Part shown: in pieces, positions 5,863-13,580 of the stretch
Layout: each line of letters opens with the position of its first letter
How positions within the stretch are numbered: position 1 is the stretch's first letter
Assembly: GCF_000612545.2 (NCBI RefSeq)
Contig: NZ_CP097800.1
Coordinates: forward strand, 5,902,501 to 5,966,500
Length of the DNA stretch: 64,000 nt
Direction of reading: 5' to 3'
Source of the DNA: Streptomyces sp. PCS3-D2
GTDB taxonomy: Bacteria > Actinomycetota > Actinomycetes > Streptomycetales > Streptomycetaceae
Program-made: the position numbers and the translations under genes
Notes under the pieces: generated by a model
What the model was told of the DNA's origin: nothing
Database searches by the model: none
The model's input: the letters and a program-made list of their open reading frames with translations, nothing else

Positions 5863-7977
5863 TCAGGCCGCGAGTTCTTGGATTGCCGAGACCACCCGCG
5901 ACGCGAGGTACTTGTGCCCCGCGTCCGTGGGGTGGGTCGCATCTGTCCCGATATAGAGGTCGGCATTCCCCGACCCGGTGGGCGCGCCGACCCGGCCGGT
6001 GCCGGTGATCCACGGCCCGTGCGTCGCCACGAGCGCCCCGGCAGCGTCGTACACCGCTCCCGTGATGGGGGAGATGAACGGCAGGCCCGCGGCGGCCGCG
6101 GCCAGCCGGAGTGTTTCGTCCGTGGTCGTCAGCGAGGCTCCCGGTGAGCCGGTCGGCGCCCAGCAGCCGAGGATGTAGATCCGCGCCGCCGGTAGCCCGG
6201 CGGTCACCGCGCTGTACAGGCTGGCTGCGGCCGCCGCGATGGCCGACTGTGATCCGCCGGAGTCGTTGTACCCGGCGAAGATCAGCAGCACGTCCGGGTT
6301 GTGCGGGATCACGTCGATCGGCGCGCGCGTGCCCAGCGTGGCCGTGGACCCGGCAGTGATGTAGCCGGTCGAGCCGAGCGCCTCGTTCCAGGCGTCCGTG
6401 TACCCGAGCGCGCGGGCCGCCCGCGGGAAGAAGGTGCCGGCGCCGCCGGCGGTGTTCATGCTGGAGCCGCCCGGGATGGAGTCCCCGAACACCATGATCC
6501 GGCCGGACGGGGCCGGCGGTTTCCACATCGTTGCCCCAGGCGGGAGGAAGATCCCTCCGAACGGGGCCACGCTGAAGTCCAGCCGGATCACGCGCGGCTG
6601 CGCGGCGCCCAGCGTCACCGTCATCAGGTGCGTGTTGCCGGGCGTCGTCCCGCCGAGGGGCTGCATGAGGTCCGTCATGCGGCGGCCGTCCACCCACAGC
6701 CGGTAGGAGCCGCCCGTCTGCCAGTTGAATCGGAGCTGGAACGCGGTGGCGTCCGTGCCGAACTCCACCGACCAGATCGACTGTGAACTGCTGAGGGTGC
6801 CGCGGGTGTTCGGGTAGCGGGTCGTCGGCAGGACGTAGGTGGAGTCCGGTGTGCCCGAGCCGATCTGGAACCCCCCAGCCCCCAGATACGAGAACGGGCC
6901 CGTCACGTCCGAGCCGGCCAACGCCACCCCGGGCGGCGCGTACTTGACGTACCCGGCCGCTGGCGTCGACGTCTGCGCCACGCTGATCGCCGACGGGGCC
7001 GGTGCGGGCCCCATGTTCGTCAGCGTCATCCGCCACGGATAGCCGGAGTATGCGTACACCCGGCCGGCGCCGGTGCCCTGGTTGACGAGTGCGATCGTCG
7101 CCTGCCCGCCGGCGAGGTGGCTGGCGGCCACCGTGAACGTGCCGCCGCTGGTCGCCTTCCCGAACGAGGTGGACGGGTAGAACTCCGGCGCGCCCTCCGC
7201 GAGCGGCGACGACGTTCCGGAGGCCCCGTATTGGGCGATGGCGCCTGCGGAGTCGAGGAGCGCCAGGTCGAGGTACCTCGTGCCGCTGTAGAGCATGCCG
7301 AGGTCTACGCGGATCCGGTCCCCGGGCTCGGCCGGGATGCTGCACTTGAGTTGGGTGCCGACGCTCGTCGCCGCGATCGTCCACGATGCGGCGGACGCCA
7401 GGTCCTGCACCGCGCCGTCGGAGATCTGGACCTCTGCGGTACGACTCGGGGCGCCGTCCGCTCCCGCCAGGCCCTGGAGACCCTGCGCGCCGTCGGCGCC
7501 CGCGGGCCCGGCCGCTCCGGTCTCTCCGGCAGGGCCAGTATCGCCCTGCGGGCCGGTCGCCCCGTCCGCGCCGTCCGCGCCGTCGGCGCCTGCCGGTCCG
7601 GCCGGACCCTCGGGGCCGCGCAGGTAGGTGACGTTCCCGGGGTCGGCCTGGATCAGGTCGGTGATGGGGACCGGGCTCCCGTCGCCGTAGGGCAGCAGGA
7701 AGTGGAGCACCTTGACGATGACGCCCTGGTGGTACTCCTCGTACCGCCACAGGCGGCCGGTGACCGGCTCGATGGTGGTGTCGTCGGTGGTGACCAGCTC
7801 GGCGGACCAGGCGCCGTTGGTGATGGTCTGCTCCTCGCCCGGCGAGGCGAGGATGGTGTCTCCGTCGGTGTCGGTCCAGCGGGCCGGGTAGGGGGCCAGG
7901 ACGACCCGCCGGATCCCTGACGACGCCCCGATGATCTGGCTGCCGACCAGCCCGGTCACGGTACGGGTGGTGGGCAT
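5863..7977 (-). CDS. Tail fibre / receptor-binding protein with collagen-like region and SGNH hydrolase domain
   Basis: A 704-residue protein and last gene of the late operon. Residues 1-120 are a conserved phage tail attachment-like segment; 121-177 are Gly-X-Y collagen-like repeats (GPEGPAGPAGADGADGADG), which trimerise fibres; 180-470 are beta-rich; 498-704 form an SGNH/GDSL hydrolase with GDS (498-500), GYND (569-572) and DATH (679-682), so the serine, Asn and Asp/His catalytic positions are present. By family analogy it may deacylate cell-surface or capsule polysaccharide during adsorption. It follows lysis genes rather than tail genes, which is common for receptor-binding modules swapped between phages. 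Confidence 0.85.
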   Translation of the reverse strand: MPTTRTVTGLVGSQIIGASSGIRRVVLAPYPARWTDTDGDTILASPGEEQTITNGAWSAELVTTDDTTIEPVTGRLWRYEEYHQGVIVKVLHFLLPYGDGSPVPITDLIQADPGNVTYLRGPEGPAGPAGADGADGADGATGPQGDTGPAGETGAAGPAGADGAQGLQGLAGADGAPSRTAEVQISDGAVQDLASAASWTIAATSVGTQLKCSIPAEPGDRIRVDLGMLYSGTRYLDLALLDSAGAIAQYGASGTSSPLAEGAPEFYPSTSFGKATSGGTFTVAASHLAGGQATIALVNQGTGAGRVYAYSGYPWRMTLTNMGPAPAPSAISVAQTSTPAAGYVKYAPPGVALAGSDVTGPFSYLGAGGFQIGSGTPDSTYVLPTTRYPNTRGTLSSSQSIWSVEFGTDATAFQLRFNWQTGGSYRLWVDGRRMTDLMQPLGGTTPGNTHLMTVTLGAAQPRVIRLDFSVAPFGGIFLPPGATMWKPPAPSGRIMVFGDSIPGGSSMNTAGGAGTFFPRAARALGYTDAWNEALGSTGYITAGSTATLGTRAPIDVIPHNPDVLLIFAGYNDSGGSQSAIAAAAASLYSAVTAGLPAARIYILGCWAPTGSPGASLTTTDETLRLAAAAAGLPFISPITGAVYDAAGALVATHGPWITGTGRVGAPTGSGNADLYIGTDATHPTDAGHKYLASRVVSAIQELAA

Positions 7978-7986
7978 GCGGTGCTC

Positions 7987-8232
7987 CTATCGGCCGAAGA
8001 GGGTGTAGAGGAGCGAGCCGACGCCTGCCAGGGTGGCGATGGTGGCCAGGGGCCAGCGGTTCCGCTCGAGGGCGTCCAGCCTCGTCTCATGGTCGGCGAG
8101 CTGCTTGTCCGTTTGGTCACTCCGCTGGACGAGGAGCGCCAGGGCCCCGTCGACCCGGGCGAACCCGGTGTCGACGGACCCGCGCAACTTGGCGATTTCG
8201 GTGGCCACGTGCTGCGACTCGGAGGGTGTCAT
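7987..8232 (-). CDS. Coiled-coil protein with C-terminal membrane helix (XhlA/holin-associated type)
   Basis: An 81-residue protein: residues 1-57 are a heptad-patterned helix (IAKLRGSVDTGFARVDGALALL and the following LADHETRLDALE), and 60-79 are a single hydrophobic segment (WPLATIATLAGVGSLLYTLF). This layout is that of XhlA-like proteins encoded next to holins and endolysins. The ATG overlaps the stop of the holin-like gene (ATGA). Probable membrane partner in lysis. Confidence 0.65.
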   Translation of the reverse strand: MTPSESQHVATEIAKLRGSVDTGFARVDGALALLVQRSDQTDKQLADHETRLDALERNRWPLATIATLAGVGSLLYTLFGR

Positions 8233-8456
8233 GCCGCGTCGTCCGGGTCGGCGGTGCGCAGCCAGCCCGGGAGGAGCTGCTGCACGCTGGGGAGGGCCAT
8301 GACGCGGGCGAGTCCGCCGGCCACGGCCAGGGCGCCGGCGACCCAGGGGAGGGCCTCGGGGATGCCGGAGGCGTCCACGATCGCGGGCAGCGCGACGGCC
8401 ACGCCGAGCCCGGTCTGCAGAACGGTGCGGGCGGTGCGCTTGGTGCTGTCCTTCAT
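8229..8456 (-). CDS. Putative holin
   Basis: A 75-residue protein with a charged N-terminus and two hydrophobic segments (about 12-27 and 36-54), directly downstream of the amidase endolysin and translationally coupled to the coiled-coil membrane protein. Size, topology and context match actinophage holins that permeabilise the cytoplasmic membrane at lysis. No sequence family is firmly recognised, so the call rests on context. Confidence 0.7.
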   Translation of the reverse strand: MKDSTKRTARTVLQTGLGVAVALPAIVDASGIPEALPWVAGALAVAGGLARVMALPSVQQLLPGWLRTADPDDAA

Positions 8457-8495
8457 GACTGGTCTCCGATCAGTTAGAGGGTGCGGGGTGGCTCA

Positions 8496-9440
8496 TCAGC
8501 CGGTGGTGGGGGCGCTGGTGACGTTGACGTTCACGTCGATGACGGCCTCGGCGATGGCGCGCTCGACCGCGGCGACCACGGTCGCGGTGTCGACGCCCTC
8601 GGCCTGGCCGAGCTGCGTGGCCAGCGCGGTGATCGCGGCCTGCTGGGCGGTGAGCTGCCGGAGGATGGTGTCGGTCTGGGTGTTGTGGACGCGGTCCATC
8701 CAGGCCATGACGGCGCCCATGTAGACGGGGCGGCCGGTCGCGGCGTTGGTCTCGGTGTGCCGCCAGACCGCCTCGGCGATCTCCTGCGCTGTGGGCATGT
8801 CGTCCTCCTCGGGCGTCGGGGGTGTGGTGGCACCGCGCAGGCGGGCCGCGATCCGATCGCGCATGCCCGTCATGGAGAAGCCGCGCGGGTCGGACTTGTC
8901 GTCGGACCACTCCAGGTGCCCGATGACGCTCTTCGCGGTCCAGCCCATGAGGCGGCAGATCGCGGCGGACACCCGCTCGATCGCGTCGAGCTGCGGGGCG
9001 GGCCACGGGTCGTTGCCGTCGCCGAGGTTCTCGCACTCGAAGCCGTAGAAGTGGCGGTTGCCGTCGATGCCGTCCGCGTTGCCGACGTTGGGCACGGGCG
9101 GCCGAGTGCCGTAGTCCTCGGCGATGACCGCGGCCAGGGTGTCCGGGTCGCCGCCGCCTGCGTGGTTGGTCCGGCCGTAGCCGACAAGATGCACCCGGCC
9201 GTCCTTGGTGATGACGCCGTGGCACAGGGGGCCGGGCAGTTCGGCGTAGCCGTCGCGGCAGAGGCTGACGGTGTAGGCGCTGCCCTTGCTCACCGTGTGG
9301 TGGATCATGACGCCGTGGATCGGGCCCCAGGGGCCCTTGTGGTTGCGGTTGTGGGTGCGCCACGCGCCGACCTCGACGACGTTGACGCCTTCGGCGCGGA
9401 GCGCGGCGAGGAACCGGTCAGCGGACGGTGGATCAGCCAT
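8496..9440 (-). CDS. Endolysin, N-acetylmuramoyl-L-alanine amidase
   Basis: A 314-residue protein; ATG with GGAGG upstream. The N-terminal ~200 residues are an Amidase_2/PGRP fold: HGVMIHHT (first zinc histidine), then YGFECENLGDG (conserved strand), then GHLEWSDDKSDP (second zinc histidine and the Asp/Lys region). It would cut the amide between muramic acid and the stem peptide. Residues about 205-314 contain a helical linker and an Ala-rich C-terminus that may hold the wall-binding part. No signal peptide, consistent with release through a holin. Confidence 0.92.
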   Translation of the reverse strand: MADPPSADRFLAALRAEGVNVVEVGAWRTHNRNHKGPWGPIHGVMIHHTVSKGSAYTVSLCRDGYAELPGPLCHGVITKDGRVHLVGYGRTNHAGGGDPDTLAAVIAEDYGTRPPVPNVGNADGIDGNRHFYGFECENLGDGNDPWPAPQLDAIERVSAAICRLMGWTAKSVIGHLEWSDDKSDPRGFSMTGMRDRIAARLRGATTPPTPEEDDMPTAQEIAEAVWRHTETNAATGRPVYMGAVMAWMDRVHNTQTDTILRQLTAQQAAITALATQLGQAEGVDTATVVAAVERAIAEAVIDVNVNVTSAPTTG

Positions 9441-9461
9441 CAGGCCTCCAGGGCATGAGGA

Positions 9462-9488
9462 ACGCCCCGGCCGGCGGGCGCGGGGCGT
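9462..9488 (-). terminator. Hairpin in late operon, upstream of lysis cassette
   Basis: ACGCCCCG (9462..9469) pairs with CGGGGCGT (9481..9488) around an 11-base GC-rich loop in the 70-bp gap between the zinc-finger gene and the endolysin. It may attenuate readthrough into the lysis genes or protect the mRNA 3' end; weak evidence. Confidence 0.4.
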
Positions 9489-9510
9489 GTGGGTGGTCGG
9501 GGGGAGCGGG

Positions 9511-9771
9511 TTACCAGCCGGGTGGCATGCGTCGCTTGGGTGGGCCGCCGGGCCGGTCCTCGTTGCCGGTGAACGGGAACTCGGGCGTGGCCGGGGCCGG
9601 GCATCCGCAGCTCTTGCCGGGGCCGGGGCACGTCGCCTCGTGGACGTAGCCGGCGGCCGCGGGGGTCATGGCGTGGTCGGCGCAGCCGCCGACGGGCTCG
9701 GTGGCCCTCTTGTCGGGGGTGCGGCGGCGCCACTGCACCACCGCCTCGGCCCCGCACGTGGTGCAGATCAT
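9511..9771 (-). CDS. Small zinc-ribbon protein in tail/lysis region
   Basis: An 86-residue protein beginning MICTTCGAE, with cysteines at 3, 6, about 30, and a later CxC pair (SCGCP); a treble-clef or ribbon zinc site is plausible. The start is the ATG that overlaps the upstream TGA, rather than the ATG 12 bases upstream. Similar Cys-rich proteins are common in Streptomyces phage late operons; function unknown. Confidence 0.6.
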   Translation of the reverse strand: MICTTCGAEAVVQWRRRTPDKRATEPVGGCADHAMTPAAAGYVHEATCPGPGKSCGCPAPATPEFPFTGNEDRPGGPPKRRMPPGW

Positions 9772-10244
9772 GCGTGGATCCATTCGACGTACATCATGGA
9801 CGCGGACTCGAACGTCACCGCGGTGGACAGGGCGCCGCCGGAGTTGTGGCCGCCGGCGATCTCGACGTAGTCGCCGACGTTCAGGTACAGGATGTGCTCG
9901 GTGTACGGGTTGCCGGCGAGGGTGCCGGCGCCCTGCAGCGTGGCCGCGCCGGGGATGTAGTTGGCGTTGACGTGGACGCGGGCGCCGCGGGACCCGGTGG
10001 CGTTCGCGACGAAAGCGGCCCTACCGCCGACCCGGTACCAGCCTGCGTACTGGCAGGTGTAGCGGGAGGTGTTGACGCTGATGGAGTGGCCGCCGTAGGT
10101 GTCGACGTCCTCAGTGTCGAAGGCGATGATGCCCCAGGTCCCGTTAGGGACGGACTGGCTCACGGTCTGCTTGAGGACGGCCAGCGGCGGCCGCTCCATT
10201 CGAGTGCACCACTCGGCGTCGATGATCTCCCCGGCTTGGGTCAC
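9768..10244 (-). CDS. Minor tail protein, C1q/TNF-like beta-sandwich
   Basis: A 158-residue protein: short N-terminal helix (about 1-30), then strands with motifs typical of C1q-like jelly rolls in phage tail proteins (GIIAFDTEDVDTYGG, YTCQYAGWYRVGGRAAFVAN, LYLNVGDYVEIAGG, MMYVEWIHA at the end). Such domains usually trimerise at the tail tip or baseplate periphery. It follows the large minor tail protein with a 9-bp gap. Confidence 0.7.
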   Translation of the reverse strand: MTQAGEIIDAEWCTRMERPPLAVLKQTVSQSVPNGTWGIIAFDTEDVDTYGGHSISVNTSRYTCQYAGWYRVGGRAAFVANATGSRGARVHVNANYIPGAATLQGAGTLAGNPYTEHILYLNVGDYVEIAGGHNSGGALSTAVTFESASMMYVEWIHA

Positions 10245-10253
10245 GGCTCCCTC

Positions 10254-13200
10254 CTACAGGGCGGCTCGGGCGGGCTGGGCGAGACGGATCCGCTCGCCGG
10301 CCGCATGGGACTTGGTGACGTCGTTCACGGCGCGCGTCACCGTGATGCGCTGCGGCGACTCGACGAGGAAGTTGTCGAAGCGGTACTCCACGCCCGTGTT
10401 GGTGTTGCCGGTGCCGCCGTGGCAGCTGAGACCGATGGCGCCGGCCGGGTTGGTGGCGGAGACGTCGGTGCGGTCGATGTGCCAGAGGATCGGCTCGGTG
10501 GTGCCGGTGCGCCACACCCGCATCAGGACCCGGTAGCCGATGATCCGCACCCGCACCTCGAAGGTGTCGCCCGGGCTGTAGGTCAGGCCGGTGGCTTCGT
10601 TGGTGCCGATGATCGTGGACCCGTTGGTGACGGACACGTTGATGGCGCCGCCGGTGGTGAACTCCAGCCGCGCCCGGTAGTGCGCGGTGGTCGACGTCCA
10701 GCGCAGCAGCACGCACCCGGTCAGGTTGCCGCCGGTGGCGGTGGCGGACACGGCCATCTGGCAGCGCACGTCGGCGTCCTGGCAGGTCTCGGAGACGGTC
10801 TGCTGCCGGTGCAGGGTCTGCGAGCTCGTCACGGTGACCACGCCGCGGTTGGACGCCACGGACCGCTCGTTGTTGCTGACGCCACCGTTGAGTGTCCAGG
10901 CGTGCCCGTCGGCGGCGAGGCCCCACCCGCCCGCGGCGACGGTCCGGGTGAAGTCGTCCTCGGCCAGCGAGGTGGCCGCGCTCGCGGTGACGACCTCGCC
11001 GTCGACGCGGAGGTCCATCGGGTACTGCGCGGGGTCCTGGGGCCACCGTTCGCGGGACCAGGCGACGGCCGTCTGCTCGGTGTGCACCACCAGCGTCGTC
11101 GCCGAGTCGGTGGCGTCGGCGCCGAGGACCGACCCGGTAGTGTCCGCCCGCCCATAGACCGGGTCCTCGACGACGGCGACGTTCCACGGGCCGGCGGGCG
11201 AGCAGTTCAGCACGATGTCCCAGCTGTTCGGGTGGCCGAACGCTTCGGTGTAGCCCTCGACGAGGAGGTCGATCGGGCCGGGCGGCAGCCAGGCCGGGGG
11301 GTTGACGATCTGGATCCGGTCGCCGATGTCCAGTGCGAGGACGGCCGGGATCAGGGACGGTGCCGCTGCCAGGTTGATGTGGACGGTCGGGTAGCGCGGC
11401 TCGTCCCACGTGCCCAGGTGCAGGGCCCACGCGGCGATCTGCTCGACCTGGCTGTCGGCGCGGAGGTTCAGCGTGCGCGAGTCGTCGTAGGGGCCCACCC
11501 CCAGCGGCGGTGGCAGCACCGACAGGGCGCTGGTCTCGTCGACTGCGCGGGCGGAGGAGCCGCCGGTGCGGGTGATCGTGCGGTCGTTGCGGATCCGCTG
11601 GTCGTCGTCGATCGGCTCCAGCGGCGGCGACACGTGGCCGTCGGCCTCGTAGTCCAGGGTGAGCGCGACGGGCTGGGTGTAGAGGGACTCCCGGGACCGG
11701 TAGACCAGCGCCAGCCGCTCCCGGTCCTCGAACAGCACCCCACCGTCGGCGGCCTCGCACTCACCGAACAGGGAGAGCAGCGAGTTCGGGCGTTGCGCGC
11801 CCAGGGGTGTTGAGCCGCCGTGTGTCCGGATTCCGACGCCCTCCTCTGCGCCGAGCCGGTTGAGCCGGACATCCGCGGGTTCCCCGCCGTACCCGTTGTC
11901 GCTGCCGCCCCACACGCCGAGGTCGGAGCTGGGGAAGACGGTCAGGTGGCCGATTTTCATGCCGCTGAAAGCCGCCCCGAAGGCGGTGTCGAACTCCTCG
12001 ACGGTGCCCACGGTCCCGGCCTCGGACCAGTTCCATGCGCTGCCGACCCCGTCGACCTCAACCCAGCCAGCGTGGTAGTCGACGTTCCCGCCGTTCTGCT
12101 GGGCGGAGAAGTCGAAGCGCCACCAGCGGCCCGGCCCGTAGGTGTCGCTGTTACCGAAGCTCTCGTTCCAGATCAGGGCGCTGGAGGAGTCGTAGCCGTC
12201 GATCTCGATCGTGCCCGCGGTGTAGCTGATGACGATGCCAGCCGCGGTGCCGGTCGTGCGGAAGGACAGCCAGGGCTGTTTCGATCCGCTCGGCGCGTCC
12301 AGCTGGAACACCAGGGAGATCAGGTAGCCGTTGCCGGTGCTGGTGTACTCGGGCACGGCTCCGGCCATGATGGCGGCGGCGCCGAGGGACGGGAGGGCCG
12401 CCGACCCGGGACAGCTGTCATCCTGGCCGAAGGAGAACCCGGGGGTGGTGAGCGCGGCGCAGCCCACCAGCGGCGAGTAGGCCTGCACGGCGTCGCGGCC
12501 CTCCTCCATGGGCCAGTACGCCACCGGGCCCTGCGACGGCAGCCGGCGGGCCAGCGTCGAGGCGAGCGCCTTCTGGCCCTGGCCGAGACGGCGCAGGATT
12601 CCCGCGGCCTCGATGGGCACGTACACGTCACGCCCGGAGACGTCCCAGCGGGCGGGCCAGGACGACACCTCGGCGTGCAGCCGATACCAGCGGTCCCGGA
12701 TCGCCGCATCCCCGGCGATGGTCCAGGTGCGTCCCGCGCCGTCCGCGAACGAGGTCGTGCCCGCAGGCTGCGCCCGGAAATCGGGGCTGGCGACCACCGT
12801 CCCGGCGATGCCGTCGCGGACCTCCGCCCGGTGCACACGGCCGGCCATGGGCAGGACGGACCCGGACGTCGGCGCGATCTGCAGCGCGGACGTCCCCGAG
12901 TGGATGCTGGTGACACCGGTCCCGGACAGCTGGTCGCCCTCCAGGAGCTCCGTCCACGGCCCGTCCATAGTCCGCGCCCAGTACAGATGCGCGGTCCACC
13001 CGCCGGTCCCGTCGTTGACGTCCAGGGCCCCGCGGACAGCGGCCCGGGCGGGGATCGTGGAGGGCAGCGGAGCCTGCGCGAAGGCTGTTGTCGTGCCGTC
13101 GGTGGTCCACACCAGTTGCAGGTAGTTGGAGTTGATCGACAGCCGGTAGGAGCGCTGCCCCGTGGTCGCACTCCACTTGCCCATGAGGATCGTGGGAGTG

Positions 13201-13568
13201 GTGCTCGCCCAGTCGACCGTTGCTTCGATCCGCAGGTCGATGTCGCCGGTGATGTCGAGGCTGGCATGGTCCGGGGTGCTGATCAGGTCCGGGCTCAGGC
13301 CGGTCAGGTCCAGGTAGGACTCGCCGGGCACGGAGAACCGGATGGGCGCGTTGCGGCCGAACAGCCCGTAGTTCGCCGAGCGGGGGTTGCCCGGACTGTG
13401 CCGGCCGTCCCGGTTGTCGAGCTGCAGCCGCGCCCTGCTGGGGCCGACGACGGCGTCTTCATCGCGCCGGCCCCGCTCGACCACGAGCGGCGACCGCGCG
13501 TACACGCTGGCCTGGATGGGGGTCCACACTCCGCCGATCTGCAGCTCGGTCATCAGGCCGTGGGCCAT
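10254..13568 (-). CDS. Large minor tail protein with LamG-like domains
   Basis: A 1104-residue protein following the tape measure. Residues 1-75 resemble the start of actinophage minor tail proteins (VVERGRRDEDAVVGPSRARLQLDNRDGR). At least three jelly-roll/LamG-like segments occur, about 85-240, 345-560 and 865-1060, each rich in strand-turn patterns with W and G. The middle one begins PVAYWPMEEG, a typical laminin-G lead-in. It likely combines distal-tail/baseplate-hub and carbohydrate-binding roles. No protease or lysozyme motif was found. Confidence 0.8.
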   Translation of the reverse strand: MAHGLMTELQIGGVWTPIQASVYARSPLVVERGRRDEDAVVGPSRARLQLDNRDGRHSPGNPRSANYGLFGRNAPIRFSVPGESYLDLTGLSPDLISTPDHASLDITGDIDLRIEATVDWASTTPTILMGKWSATTGQRSYRLSINSNYLQLVWTTDGTTTAFAQAPLPSTIPARAAVRGALDVNDGTGGWTAHLYWARTMDGPWTELLEGDQLSGTGVTSIHSGTSALQIAPTSGSVLPMAGRVHRAEVRDGIAGTVVASPDFRAQPAGTTSFADGAGRTWTIAGDAAIRDRWYRLHAEVSSWPARWDVSGRDVYVPIEAAGILRRLGQGQKALASTLARRLPSQGPVAYWPMEEGRDAVQAYSPLVGCAALTTPGFSFGQDDSCPGSAALPSLGAAAIMAGAVPEYTSTGNGYLISLVFQLDAPSGSKQPWLSFRTTGTAAGIVISYTAGTIEIDGYDSSSALIWNESFGNSDTYGPGRWWRFDFSAQQNGGNVDYHAGWVEVDGVGSAWNWSEAGTVGTVEEFDTAFGAAFSGMKIGHLTVFPSSDLGVWGGSDNGYGGEPADVRLNRLGAEEGVGIRTHGGSTPLGAQRPNSLLSLFGECEAADGGVLFEDRERLALVYRSRESLYTQPVALTLDYEADGHVSPPLEPIDDDQRIRNDRTITRTGGSSARAVDETSALSVLPPPLGVGPYDDSRTLNLRADSQVEQIAAWALHLGTWDEPRYPTVHINLAAAPSLIPAVLALDIGDRIQIVNPPAWLPPGPIDLLVEGYTEAFGHPNSWDIVLNCSPAGPWNVAVVEDPVYGRADTTGSVLGADATDSATTLVVHTEQTAVAWSRERWPQDPAQYPMDLRVDGEVVTASAATSLAEDDFTRTVAAGGWGLAADGHAWTLNGGVSNNERSVASNRGVVTVTSSQTLHRQQTVSETCQDADVRCQMAVSATATGGNLTGCVLLRWTSTTAHYRARLEFTTGGAINVSVTNGSTIIGTNEATGLTYSPGDTFEVRVRIIGYRVLMRVWRTGTTEPILWHIDRTDVSATNPAGAIGLSCHGGTGNTNTGVEYRFDNFLVESPQRITVTRAVNDVTKSHAAGERIRLAQPARAAL

Positions 13569-13580
13569 GGGGGCTCCCTT

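Noticed and set aside
4859-7750. 963-codon open frame on the minus strand across the XRE gene and the tail fibre gene
   Set aside because: It crosses the late terminator and two convincing genes in another frame; its composition is Arg/Pro/Gly-rich as expected of frame shadows in high-GC DNA.
9774-11813. 679-codon plus-strand open frame opposite minor tail proteins
   Set aside because: Same type of antisense shadow; no start site or recognisable domain.
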